From the NCBI GenBank assembly GCA_039105265.1, contig JAPFFF010000020.1, positions 1-64,000 on the forward strand: a stretch of DNA of 64,000 bases, written 5' to 3'. A model generated the notes under the pieces. That model did not search any database and was not told the origin of the DNA. It was given only the letters and a program-made list of their open reading frames with translations. Shown piece after piece: positions 20,920-30,463 of this stretch. The position numbers were made by a program, and so were the translations under genes. The stretch's first letter is position 1. Each line of letters begins with the position of its first letter. This DNA comes from Tritrichomonas musculus (Eukaryota > Parabasalia > Tritrichomonadida > Tritrichomonadidae).

Positions 20920-21038
20920 CAGGGATGGACCCTGGGCTCAACGGGCTCGCCCGAGAACCTGAAAAAAAGCTCGGGTTTTGCCCGGGCAAAAACTTTATTC
21001 GGGCTAACCGCCCGGCCTGTGCCCGAAAATCATCCCTG
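20920..21038. mobile_element. GC-rich hAT-like MITE (CAGGGATG...CATCCCTG)
   Basis: 119 bp beginning CAGGGATG and ending CATCCCTG, with many internal CCCGGGCAAA/CTCGGGC motifs, strikingly GC-rich in an AT-rich region. CAGGG-type ends are typical of hAT elements. The flanking octamers (CATTTAAA and AATTAAAA) match at 6 of 8 positions, a possible eroded duplication. Related sequence occurs at 31984-32131. Confidence 0.65.
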
Positions 21039-21209
21039 AATTAAAAAAAATGATCTTTTTAAAAAGCAATAAAAAAATTTCTATGAATTCAATTTTTTTC
21101 GTATCACATTTCTTAAAAACGATCATGTTTTGAATTTTTTTTCAAATACTCTTTTTTCTATCAAAAAAAACAGAAGTGAAACAATTTATCGAGCGCTTTT
21201 GATAAATAT

Positions 21210-22787
21210 ATGTTTTCTACATCAATAAAACACTTAAGAATCTTCCAAAGATTCATTTTCTTTTTGCTAACAGCTTTTTTGATTAAAGACATATTTTTTT
21301 CTTACAGCAAACACCCAATTTTCAACCTTTTTATTTCAAAAAATCAATTGATAAACAATGACCAATTTGATAATTTATTTCTTGAGCCTTATCTTCTCCC
21401 AAAAGAAAAAAAATTATTCTATAAATACCTTGATTTATCTCATATATTTTTTGAATTTGGATCTGGAGGATTTACACACCAAGCTGCAAAACGAAGACTC
21501 AAAATCTATTCTGTAGAAATTTCTGATTCATGGCACTACTTATTAAAAAATGAGTTTGAGCAAATTCTGAAAAAAGTTGCTATCATAGCTGAAAAGGATA
21601 AATATTATACAAAATTTGATATCAATATTACTTATCTACTAGTAGAATTGCAATCAAACTTAAAAATAACAAACAAAGATCGTCAAAAATACGTTAAAAT
21701 ATACAACCATACCAAATACAAATCTGACTTCATTGTTATTAACGGCATTTACAAATTTTCATGTGTAATGAACATTTATCAAGAAATAGATAAAAATACA
21801 ATTATTTTCCTTCATGGCCTCGAAAAAAAGCAAAACTGCAGTCTTATTACAGAATATTATGATATCATAGAACAAACAGACAGATCATTTATACTTAAGA
21901 AAAAAGATCAAATAATACAGATGACCAAAGAAGTACTCAAAAAAGTTGAACACGATGATTTTCGATTCAAAAACAAGAAAAAGATAAAAGTTTCTCAATT
22001 GAAGAAAAGTTTCCATAATATTTATGAAAAATATAAATATTCAAATAACTCAGAAATAATAAAACCAAAAAATAACAACATTTGGGTTTTCTGGTACCAA
22101 GGATTTGATTCATTACCAATTATTGTCCAAATGTGCATCACATCTCTTCGAAAGCATTTTCATAATGGAAACATAACATACCTTGACAAAAATAATTACA
22201 AACAGCATGCATATATACCAAAATACATAATTCAAAAATTTGAGGACAAAAAAATGACCATTACATTCTTTTCAGATATTCTTCGTTCGGTTTTACTATC
22301 AACACATGGTGGGATGTGGCTAGATGCAACTATATTTGTAAGTAGCGAAATTCCATCTAATATTTTTAATATGCCGTATTTTACTATTCATTGCGATAGC
22401 AACTTTCCAAGCATCATGGGGAAATGGACTGGTTTTTTACAGTATTCTTATGCAAATAATATCGTTCCAAAATTTTGTATGGAAGCCTTATTTGCATATT
22501 GGGAGAAATTTGATTCCCGTATCGACTACCTTCAGCTGGACATTTTCTTTCTTTTTGGCTATGATTACATTCCTGCTTTTCGAAGAATGATTGAAAGCGT
22601 TCCGTTGTCAAATGATGTATACGATTTGTTTAATAACGCAAACGATCAATTTTCACAGAAAAAGTTCAACTTCATTATGGAGCAAAGTTTGTTTTTCAAA
22701 ATGAGCTGGAAGAAAGAATTTATTGAAGAAGAAAATGGTCATAAGACTATCTATGGATATCTCAAACATGAATTGTTAGACAAATAA
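21210..22787 (+). CDS. Capsule-type glycosyltransferase with N-terminal methyltransferase-like domain (525 aa)
   Basis: An N-terminal hydrophobic segment (about 13-31) is a likely signal anchor, which would place the protein in the Golgi or ER lumen. Residues about 75-230 look like a degenerate Rossmann/SAM-binding region (FFEFGSGGFTHQAAKRR, then IYSVE). From about 289 to the end the protein matches the capsular-polysaccharide-synthesis glycosyltransferase family (Caps_synth): IWVFWYQGFDSLP, FFSDILRSVLLSTHGGMWLD, with D356 and D372 as likely sugar-nucleotide or metal ligands. Predicted role: transfer of sugar onto a surface glycan. The ATG is the first in frame; the stop is part of TAAATAAA, a trichomonad-like poly(A) context. 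The domain is commonest in bacteria, so ancient lateral transfer is possible. Confidence 0.8.
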   Translation: MFSTSIKHLRIFQRFIFFLLTAFLIKDIFFSYSKHPIFNLFISKNQLINNDQFDNLFLEPYLLPKEKKLFYKYLDLSHIFFEFGSGGFTHQAAKRRLKIYSVEISDSWHYLLKNEFEQILKKVAIIAEKDKYYTKFDINITYLLVELQSNLKITNKDRQKYVKIYNHTKYKSDFIVINGIYKFSCVMNIYQEIDKNTIIFLHGLEKKQNCSLITEYYDIIEQTDRSFILKKKDQIIQMTKEVLKKVEHDDFRFKNKKKIKVSQLKKSFHNIYEKYKYSNNSEIIKPKNNNIWVFWYQGFDSLPIIVQMCITSLRKHFHNGNITYLDKNNYKQHAYIPKYIIQKFEDKKMTITFFSDILRSVLLSTHGGMWLDATIFVSSEIPSNIFNMPYFTIHCDSNFPSIMGKWTGFLQYSYANNIVPKFCMEALFAYWEKFDSRIDYLQLDIFFLFGYDYIPAFRRMIESVPLSNDVYDLFNNANDQFSQKKFNFIMEQSLFFKMSWKKEFIEEENGHKTIYGYLKHELLDK

Positions 22788-23463
22788 ATAAATTGTTTGT
22801 TTATATAAATAAATAAATTAATATAATTCTTTTTATATTTTTTGTTTTACAAACTGATGATAAAATATTACATTTATTCTTTTTTATTCCTTTTTTCATC
22901 AAAGATTACATTCATTTAATAATGCAATTGAAGATTATAAATGCAAATCATTCAAAAAATATCATTTTTACATTGAAAATTACCATGTTACTATGATATT
23001 TTAAAAATTAAACTCAAACAATAGCCGAATTTCGAATTTTTTATTTATCAAAGGGATATCAAATTCATTGTTCAAAAAAATGTTTCAATCTCAGATTTTA
23101 GATACACTTTGGAATAATGAAATATAGATGAAATCAATAAACTTACCTTTTCTCTAAGTCTATAATTTGAATGAAACAATTTTCATTTTAAAAAAGAAGT
23201 GCGAGAACTAAAATAACGTATTTTTTATTAACTAAAAAGAGATGTTTTTCAATAAATCAATATTAAAATTTGGAAGACTTTGGTTAAGTTAAGGTAGTTC
23301 TCGCACCTCTTTTTTAAAAAAAAAAAAAATTGAATTTTGAATTTTTGTCTTGCTTTAAAAGCATTTTTTGGTGGCATCAGAGCTGAAAAAGAGGAAAACT
23401 ATGACATATATTATTAAACTAAAAAAGATTCAAACGAAATAGATATTCATTGATCTGCTTTTT
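22788..23463. other. Spacer between convergent genes
   Basis: No gene. It separates the 3' ends of the glycosyltransferase and nucleotidyltransferase genes and contains the MITE at 23186-23319. Confidence 0.6.
23186..23319. mobile_element. 134-bp MITE-like inverted-repeat element
   Basis: Left arm 23186-23210 and right arm 23295-23319 are inverted copies with one mismatch in 25; the core is GTGCGAGAACTA / TAGTTCTCGCAC. The 84-bp interior codes for nothing. No clear target-site duplication is seen because both flanks are A/T runs. It could alternatively act as a strong hairpin between two convergent genes. Confidence 0.65.
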
Positions 23464-24159
23464 TTATATAATTTTATTTGGATTTGCGTAAAGTTCATTA
23501 ATTGTCATCGAGTAAATTGAACGTGATTTAACATTAGGATCAATGTTAGCATTTTTCTTTTGTAGATATAATTTTTTAACTTTGTCCCATAGCAAATGAT
23601 CCTTTAAATAATCTGCTCGATCAAACAATTCTTGCGGATACTGGCCTAACACTTGCCAATGATACGATCCCACTTTCTTATCGTTTTTTACAATTTTCAT
23701 TCTATTGTTAGGTAAATCAGCAACAATACAAAAATCGGCGCTGTGAACTATCTTTGAATTATAATGATCTTTCACTTTAATGGTAATAACACGCGTGCTG
23801 TCTTCACAATAATCATAGCCATATTTGAGGACAAATCGATTGAAGGCATCCATCAAAGTTGTTTTTAGCTGTTTTGCTGTATATTTTTGATAATTTTTAA
23901 ATCGAATGTTTAGATCGAAATCATATCCAGTATTTGTGGTTGGATCAACTGTAATCATTCCTCTTGCACAACTTCCAATAAAATTATACTCAAATGGAAA
24001 ACTATTTTTTAAATATCCTTGAACTTCATTGATAAGCTCGATTAATCTTTTTTGCACTGGTTCATATTGAGCAGCCTCAACATATTGATATGAGTGGTGC
24101 ATTGCTTCCTTGCAAAAGTGATTAGAAAATATATCTTTGAAGATTGAATAATATGACAT
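23464..24159 (-). CDS. Nucleotidyltransferase-fold protein, bacterial-like (231 aa)
   Basis: Contains the full active-site set of the DNA polymerase beta-like nucleotidyltransferase fold: G62-S63 with R66-G67 (IGSCARG), D80-x-D82 in YDFDLNI and a third carboxylate D142 in HSADFCIV. This family includes CD-NTases, tRNA nucleotidyltransferases and antitoxin-type enzymes, which transfer NMP to a substrate. The N-terminal HHSYQYVEAA segment, the YGYDYCEDSTRVITIKVKD block and the short basic C-terminus resemble uncharacterised Firmicutes proteins as I recall them; this was not searched. Substrate is unknown. No signal peptide, so probably cytosolic. The ATG chosen gives a full-length fold with no leftover N-terminal sequence. 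A lateral-transfer candidate. Confidence 0.7.
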   Translation of the reverse strand: MSYYSIFKDIFSNHFCKEAMHHSYQYVEAAQYEPVQKRLIELINEVQGYLKNSFPFEYNFIGSCARGMITVDPTTNTGYDFDLNIRFKNYQKYTAKQLKTTLMDAFNRFVLKYGYDYCEDSTRVITIKVKDHYNSKIVHSADFCIVADLPNNRMKIVKNDKKVGSYHWQVLGQYPQELFDRADYLKDHLLWDKVKKLYLQKKNANIDPNVKSRSIYSMTINELYANPNKII

Positions 24160-24740
24160 AAAATTTTAGAAATTGAGAGAAAAAGATTTTGTGTCAATAA
24201 ATTCAAAAAATCAATGCCTTCTGTCTTATTAATAGTTTAACAAAAAAATGGCCATGAATTAATGCAGTATTTTTATATGTTTGAGTTAAATTTCATAAAT
24301 CAAAATAATCTTCAATACAATGGGAAAAAGTAAGATTTGAATAACATGAAAGTTTTTGATTTAAAATATCTTTCAGGTTGATATCAATGTCTTCTTCTCG
24401 TAATAATTATTTAACAATTTCATTATTGCATTATATAAAAAATCTTGATTAGATTTAAAAATCTTGAATTTTCTGTTTTTTTTTCTATGAAAGTCTGGCT
24501 GCTGATTTTGATTCATTTTCTACAGAAAAGATTGTTGTGATTGTTGAAGACTACGTTTCATCCATGTAGAATAATGATAATTAAATTGAAAATTGTCATT
24601 GTGCTCAACATGAATATGGCTAATTAAGAGGATATTTTTTATCAACTTCAATATTTTGAAATAAAATAACAAAAGATAATGAGACACAATAGATATTTCA
24701 AATTTTAGTAAAGCTAATATTTAATTACATTATAAATGAT
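24160..24740. other. Spacer without recognisable features
   Basis: About 580 bp of AT-rich DNA between two minus-strand genes. No conserved frame, repeat or inverted structure was noticed. Confidence 0.5.
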
Positions 24741-27700
24741 TTATTTCTTATTTGATTCCTTCTCTTTTAAGGCCAACTGACTTCCTTTTTCAATTGCAAA
24801 TTCTAGAAATTTCTTTGAATCTTCAGGATTTGTTTTCGAACAAATCTTTGAATACATATAAATGGCATCAGGAAACAGTTTTTCAGCTGATTTTTTCAGA
24901 TATTCAATTCCTTCCATTTTTTCTTCTTTAGTTACTCCTTTTTCATATTTTTCTCTGCCATATTCGAAGGAAGCTTCTTCTTGTCCTTGGTCAGCAGCCA
25001 GTTTATAATAATGCATTGCTTTCTGTTCATTTTTAGCGATCAGAACTCCTTCTTTCAAGTACTTTGCATATCTGTTTTGACCATCAGGATCTCCAGATTT
25101 CGCGGACTTTTTCAAACGGTCAACACCATGACTACTAATTATAGATGATCCGATATAAAAGTCAGCTTTAGGGCAGCCCAACTGACTTGCTTTTTCGAAT
25201 AATAAAATAGCTTTATTAAAGTTCTTTTGACAACCATTTTTACCTTCGAAATAATTAATTCCTTTTTCAAGGAGAGATTCAACTTCACTCAGTTCTTTTT
25301 GTTCCCTTAATTGTGCCAATTTTTTAATCTTTGATTCTGCTTTTGAAATATTATTTTCTATTGCTTTTTGCAGCATAATTTTGGCTAATTCCAGATCTTT
25401 ATGATACATATTAAAATTAGCAAAAGTGTATTGCTGATGACCATCTGTTATATCATCAATGTTTCTTTTGGCTTTATCATAGCATATTTGCGAATTCAAG
25501 ACATTTTTTGCTTTCTTGTAAACAATTGAAGCATCTGAATAGTCTTTATATTTCTCAAATCTTTTCGCAAAATCAAGAAGGATTTTTTCATCTTTAGTTA
25601 AATAAACTAGTCTCATAATTACTTTCCTCCACTTGCTGAATGAAGATGGAATTTTTTCTTTCATCGCTTCTTCTAAGTATTCAATTTTTTTATCGTACGA
25701 GGAACTTGATTTAGCACATTTAAGTAACACACTCTTATCTCCTCTTTTCAAAACTTCTTGGAAGCATTTAAAAGCATTCAATAAATCATTCTTTTCAAGA
25801 TATTTATCTCCTTTCTTGATTAAATCTTTTGTTAAAAGATTAAGAATAGAATTATCATCTAAAAGAGAATCATCAGATGAGCTGCTATCTTCATTTTCAT
25901 CATCTTTATCATCACTTTCATCTTCATCATTTTTATCATCATTATAATCTTCATCATTTTTACTGTCTGATTCATCTTCATCATTTTTATCATTATTTTC
26001 ATATTCATTGTATTCATCTTCATCAGAATTTGAATCTTCATACGAATCACTATCTTTTCTTTTTGCTCGACTTTTCTTTTTGGCTTGACGAGAAGAGTGA
26101 TGCATGAATGATCTGTATTTTTTACATAGATTTGCATTTGGAAGTTGTTCAATCAAATATTTAATATTGACATTGGATAGACCAAAAGCACACGGACCTG
26201 ATATCTCAGAATTACGTTTATTTTTGTTTTTATTTTTGGCATTTCTAATTTCAGAAAGAACTTCTCTCCAAGGCTTTGATGGGGTGTTTCCTTCATACAT
26301 TTTTTTAGAAGCATCGAGACATTCTACTCTAAAAATTGGCAAAGTTCCACCATCAACAATGGAACTGCGATAAGTAGCAAATTTTTCAGGATTAGCAATA
26401 GAAAAATATTCTCTTTCACATACATAACCAACCGGATAAATATAGTTACAAGTATGATAACTATCTCTATCATGAACAATATTACCAAGAGAAATCAGTT
26501 TCATTTTTGTGGTCACTTTCGCAGGAACTTTTCTACTAAGTTGTCTTTTCATGATTAAACAACGATTTAATGCTTTTTTAGATAGTTTAAAATCGTTATC
26601 ATCATCATCATCATCGCTATTGATTTTTGTTTTCTTTTTGCTTTTGCTTTTTCGATTTTTGGAAATTACTTTACTTTGCTCTTCTGAATATTCATCTTCT
26701 TCAGATTTTTCATATTCATTAGAATCATCATTATCATCAGACAATAGTTTTTTATTTACTGATGTTTTATTTGTTTTATTAATTTGTTTTGTAGTTGTTT
26801 TTGGCTCTTCTAATTTTTCTTTTAAAGCATTCATTTTTTTCTTAACATTTTTATTTCCATTTTCAAATGCAATTTGATAATATTTGTAAGCAATTTTTGG
26901 ATCTTTTTCAACAATACGACCTGCATATTCAAGAATTGCTTTTTCATTTCCTAAATCAGCAGCAATTTTTATATAATCCATTGCTAAATCATCATCTTTT
27001 TCAACAAAATTTCCTTTCTGTAACATCAATCCAAACGTGTAATAAGCCTCAGAATTTTGCTGATTAATTGCTTTTTTAATGTAATTTAAACCTTCACTAA
27101 TAACAGATATTGATGGATTATTGCACAACAATAAACAACCATATTTTAATTGTGCAAAAGAATAACCTAAATCTGCAGATTTTTGTAAATATTCTTCTGC
27201 TTTTTGGTAGTTTTTATCGACACCAACACCATTCAATAAAGCAATGCCATAATTTGCCATTCCATAAACATTTCCTTGTTCTGCAGATAGTTGTAAATAA
27301 TGAGCACCTTTTATTAAATCAAATTCATTCTTGCCTGCATTTCGTTGTAATAAAACGCCATAATTATTTTGTGCATCTGAATTATTCAATTTAGATGCCT
27401 TTTCATAATATTCAATTGCTTTTTGAACGTTTTTTTCTAATTTTTTCCCTTTTTCATACATTTTTCCAATTCTATTCAACGAAATAGAATCATTTTTAGA
27501 TGCCAAATTAAAAATATAACTTGAATTAATGAAATCATCAAACATATCTTGAATACTTATGTCAGCAATTTTTTGATTTTCACTATTTTTAAATATTTCA
27601 ATTATTTGGCCAAATGTTGGCCTCTCACTTACAAATGAATTCAAACACGAAGGAATCATTTTGGCAAAGATTAAAGGAAACAAGTCAAATTTATTTTTGC

Positions 27701-28394
27701 TTGAATTCTTTAAGAAATTGTGCAAAGTTTCATTTAATTTCATCTTGTTTGTCACCTTCAAATACATAATGCAAACATCACACATTAAAACGCCGAATGA
27801 ATAAATATCGTTAATGAATGTCGGCTTATTATTTTTCATGTAAGGATCCTTATAATCAGAATTAAACATATCATCGTCTTTAACGTACATTTCCTTAATT
27901 GGATACAAACCAAAATCACACAAATAAAACTGATTCGCGTCATCAATGATGATGTTCGATGGACACAAATTTCCATGATAAATAAGATTATTATGTAAAA
28001 AACTCATCCCTTCAGCAACAGCAAATAAACATTGCATTATATCTTTTATACTTAATTTTGATATAAATTCTCGACTTGTTAAGACATGCTCAAGCGTTTT
28101 GGATGAGATGTATTTCATTGAAAAAGTGGGATTGAATTTTGAGTCATATGAAAAAGATAGATGACTGTAACTTAAGAGATATTGACATTTCTTCCGACTG
28201 ATATGATAAAACGTTTCTAAAATTATTTTTTGATCTCTGGAGGAAAAACATTCAAATTGAAAAATTTTAAATATATAATTTTTCGATGGTCGCGATTTCT
28301 TGGAAGAAATGAAGACTTTCGCTGATTTGTTTTCAGATATCAAATCAAACTCATCAAATTCACCAAAATCAATATAATTATTAAAGCTTATCAT
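24741..28394 (-). CDS. Pseudokinase-Sel1-FYRN/FYRC-Sel1 fusion protein (1,217 aa)
   Basis: Domain order: kinase-like domain about 12-275; Sel1/TPR-like repeats about 305-515; acidic and basic linkers about 530-630; FYRN-like region about 633-692 (IYPVGYVCEREYFSI, TYRSSIVDGGTLPIFRV); FYRC-like region about 703-765 (SGPCAFGLSNVNIKYLIEQ, then LPNA); a very acidic Asp/Glu/Ser stretch 780-845; and more Sel1-like repeats about 855-1205. In the kinase part the catalytic loop reads HGNLCPSN (140-147), so the catalytic Asp is replaced by Asn, while the DFG (160-162) and a VAIK-like lysine (K43) remain: a probable pseudokinase. FYR regions are known from chromatin proteins (MLL/trithorax, TBRG1). The acidic tracts and basic patches also suggest nuclear or chromatin contact. 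This combination is not one I know. Confidence 0.8.
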   Translation of the reverse strand: MISFNNYIDFGEFDEFDLISENKSAKVFISSKKSRPSKNYIFKIFQFECFSSRDQKIILETFYHISRKKCQYLLSYSHLSFSYDSKFNPTFSMKYISSKTLEHVLTSREFISKLSIKDIMQCLFAVAEGMSFLHNNLIYHGNLCPSNIIIDDANQFYLCDFGLYPIKEMYVKDDDMFNSDYKDPYMKNNKPTFINDIYSFGVLMCDVCIMYLKVTNKMKLNETLHNFLKNSSKNKFDLFPLIFAKMIPSCLNSFVSERPTFGQIIEIFKNSENQKIADISIQDMFDDFINSSYIFNLASKNDSISLNRIGKMYEKGKKLEKNVQKAIEYYEKASKLNNSDAQNNYGVLLQRNAGKNEFDLIKGAHYLQLSAEQGNVYGMANYGIALLNGVGVDKNYQKAEEYLQKSADLGYSFAQLKYGCLLLCNNPSISVISEGLNYIKKAINQQNSEAYYTFGLMLQKGNFVEKDDDLAMDYIKIAADLGNEKAILEYAGRIVEKDPKIAYKYYQIAFENGNKNVKKKMNALKEKLEEPKTTTKQINKTNKTSVNKKLLSDDNDDSNEYEKSEEDEYSEEQSKVISKNRKSKSKKKTKINSDDDDDDNDFKLSKKALNRCLIMKRQLSRKVPAKVTTKMKLISLGNIVHDRDSYHTCNYIYPVGYVCEREYFSIANPEKFATYRSSIVDGGTLPIFRVECLDASKKMYEGNTPSKPWREVLSEIRNAKNKNKNKRNSEISGPCAFGLSNVNIKYLIEQLPNANLCKKYRSFMHHSSRQAKKKSRAKRKDSDSYEDSNSDEDEYNEYENNDKNDEDESDSKNDEDYNDDKNDEDESDDKDDENEDSSSSDDSLLDDNSILNLLTKDLIKKGDKYLEKNDLLNAFKCFQEVLKRGDKSVLLKCAKSSSSYDKKIEYLEEAMKEKIPSSFSKWRKVIMRLVYLTKDEKILLDFAKRFEKYKDYSDASIVYKKAKNVLNSQICYDKAKRNIDDITDGHQQYTFANFNMYHKDLELAKIMLQKAIENNISKAESKIKKLAQLREQKELSEVESLLEKGINYFEGKNGCQKNFNKAILLFEKASQLGCPKADFYIGSSIISSHGVDRLKKSAKSGDPDGQNRYAKYLKEGVLIAKNEQKAMHYYKLAADQGQEEASFEYGREKYEKGVTKEEKMEGIEYLKKSAEKLFPDAIYMYSKICSKTNPEDSKKFLEFAIEKGSQLALKEKESNKK

Positions 28395-28653
28395 ATTGAA
28401 AAACGATATTTATTTGAAAAGGGAACGTTTAATATTTGTGTTAACTCATAGAAAACAATTATTAATAAATATCTCAGTGAAAAAAGTTAGAATTTAAATA
28501 TAAATATAAAATATCTCATTATAACATGGCAGTAAATATATGATCATGTAGATTTTGTGAAAAAATATCTTAATTTTTTAATACCAAAATTCAAATAGCT
28601 ATTTCTATATTTTTAAAGAAACATTTTTATTTGAAAGATGGAAATTGCTATTT

Positions 28654-28878
28654 GAGTATGAAAAGTTTTGGTTTTAATATCTAATTCGAAACTTCTTAAA
28701 AAACATAATTAAGTAATAAAATTATTAGAATGATTCAAATAGTAAACATTATTAATTGTATGTTTACTAACAAATTAAGAGATATATTATTGAGTATGAA
28801 AAGTTTAGGTTTTAATAACTAATTCGAAACTTCTAAAAAAGCATAATTAAGTAATAAAATTATTAGAATGATTCAAAT
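28654..28878. repeat. Pair of 87-bp direct repeats around a palindrome
   Basis: 28654-28740 and 28792-28878 are near-identical (GAGTATGAAAAGTTT...GAATGATTCAAAT). The 51 bp between them includes AGTAAACAT and ATGTTTACT as an inverted pair (28741-28768). This may be a local duplication or a regulatory module. Confidence 0.7.
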
Positions 28879-29469
28879 AAGGATGGAAATATTCAATAAA
28901 CTCTTTATTTGTCCTCATTCGTTAAAAAAATATCATGTTGAAAAACTTTCAAATGACATCATTTACTAGACAAACACATTGCATAAAAAAGAAGTATTTG
29001 ACTTTTTTATCTCAGCTTCATGAAATTTGATATTTCAGACTAATCTGCATAAAATCTTTTTTATTTTATTACTTTTTAGAACTTTCTGCTTAATTATTGC
29101 TTTATTTTTGATTCATTTCAAAGCTAATTCATGTATTTAAAGAAATATCTGAAAATAAAAAACCAGATTTATTACGATTTCAAATAAATTTTTCATTTTT
29201 TATAGAAATAAAAAAGCATAATAATTAGTAAAATTATTTATTATTTCAACTCAAATAAAGCAAATGTTTAAAAACTTAATCGTTCAATTTTATTTTTTTA
29301 GAACAATTTTTATAATCGATCAATTTTTCAATTATGTATAAAATTTTCATGTATTCAAAATATGTACATTTCAAAGATATTGTTTTTATTTCGACTTTTT
29401 GAAAGTAATTATTTTTTTTTCTTCTCAAATTCTCATTTTTTAAATTGCAGATATTCAATTTTTTTCTCA

Positions 29470-29474
29470 TCATT
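29470..29474 (+). promoter_or_regulatory. Candidate initiator (TCATT)
   Basis: TCATT with A(+1) at 29472, 20 nt before the ATG at 29492. Matches the trichomonad initiator pattern. Confidence 0.3.
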
Positions 29475-29491
29475 TTTTATTATTATCCTTG

Positions 29492-30463
29492 ATGATTTTT
29501 GAAGATTTTAAAAATTCTCTTCCATCCATTAAGATGAATAATCCTGCAAAGTCCAAAAAAGATGAACAATGCAATTTTGATCCCTATTCAATCCTATGTG
29601 AAAATGGATTAATTGGTAATGATATCATTATACAAAACCATTCATCTTGCGTTTTAACTGGGTTTTATCACGAACACACTCCAGCCTTGATCAAAATAGT
29701 AAACCGAACAGACAATTTTTCAGAAGAAAGAGAACTTTCTATTCTCAAAACTTTGAATGGAAAGAAGCACATTGTTCAATTATATGATTGTATTCTCAAG
29801 CACCAATACGGAATATTTGTTTTCCAAAAGGTTGATGCTATTCCTGGAGTTAATATATTAACGAAATCATTATCTCTCGAAAATGTTCGTTTTTTATTAA
29901 GAGGTGTATTGGAAGCACTCAGTGAAGCTCACAAAAATGATATCATTCACAGAGATGTTACATTTGAGAATATTCTTGTATCTCCAAATTTTGATGAAGT
30001 CTATTTAATCAATTGGGATACAGCTACTAAAATAAAAGAGCATATGAGTAGTACAATTGGATCAAGATCAATTCGTTCACCAGAAATGTTAATGGGATTC
30101 GATGGTTACAGAAATAAGGCTGATGTTTGGGCTTTCGGCGTTCTCATCCTTTCAATCATTTCGGATGGCAGAATTCCTTGGAAATCAGATAATCCGAAAG
30201 AAACTTTAATTGAAATGGCTGCTTTCTTTGGAGCTCAGAATCTATTAAACCTTGAAAAAACTCTTCACAAGCGTTTTGCAGTTAAATCCCTCCGAAAACA
30301 TGTTAATGATATGATTATTCCTTTGGAAACTTCATTATCTCCAAATCATGCCAATCTCGATAATAAGGATTTAATGGATTTACTTCATAAATGCTTTATT
30401 CTCGATTTTCGTTTAAGACCAAGCGTATCTGATCTTTTAAATCACGAATTCTTCAAATCTTAA
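29492..30463 (+). CDS. CK2-like protein kinase homologue with altered DFG motif (323 aa)
   Basis: A complete kinase fold: lysine in ALIKIVNR (about 68), catalytic loop IIHRDVTFENIL (HRD at about 153-155, Asn at 160) and an APE-like RSPEMLMGF. Spacing and words such as GSRSIRSPE and ADVWAFGVL resemble casein kinase 2/CDC7-type kinases, whose DFG is DWG. Here that triplet region reads LINWDTAT: the metal-binding Asp is Asn and the Gly is Asp. Catalytic Asp kept, metal Asp lost, so activity is doubtful; it may be a pseudokinase or an unusual kinase. ATG at 29492 is chosen; the preceding in-frame TTG is unlikely to be used. Divergent from the FYR fusion gene. Confidence 0.8.
   Translation: MIFEDFKNSLPSIKMNNPAKSKKDEQCNFDPYSILCENGLIGNDIIIQNHSSCVLTGFYHEHTPALIKIVNRTDNFSEERELSILKTLNGKKHIVQLYDCILKHQYGIFVFQKVDAIPGVNILTKSLSLENVRFLLRGVLEALSEAHKNDIIHRDVTFENILVSPNFDEVYLINWDTATKIKEHMSSTIGSRSIRSPEMLMGFDGYRNKADVWAFGVLILSIISDGRIPWKSDNPKETLIEMAAFFGAQNLLNLEKTLHKRFAVKSLRKHVNDMIIPLETSLSPNHANLDNKDLMDLLHKCFILDFRLRPSVSDLLNHEFFKS

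Larger units (their letters stand above)
28395..29491. other. Divergent intergenic region
   Basis: 1.1 kb between divergently transcribed kinase-like genes; it presumably carries both promoters. It holds the direct repeat described separately and otherwise no gene. Confidence 0.5.

Noticed and set aside
25859-27394. Met/Lys-rich and His/Leu-rich frames inside the FYR fusion gene
   Set aside because: They are antisense or shifted readings of GAT/GAA-rich acidic tracts and of Sel1 repeats, without independent coding features.
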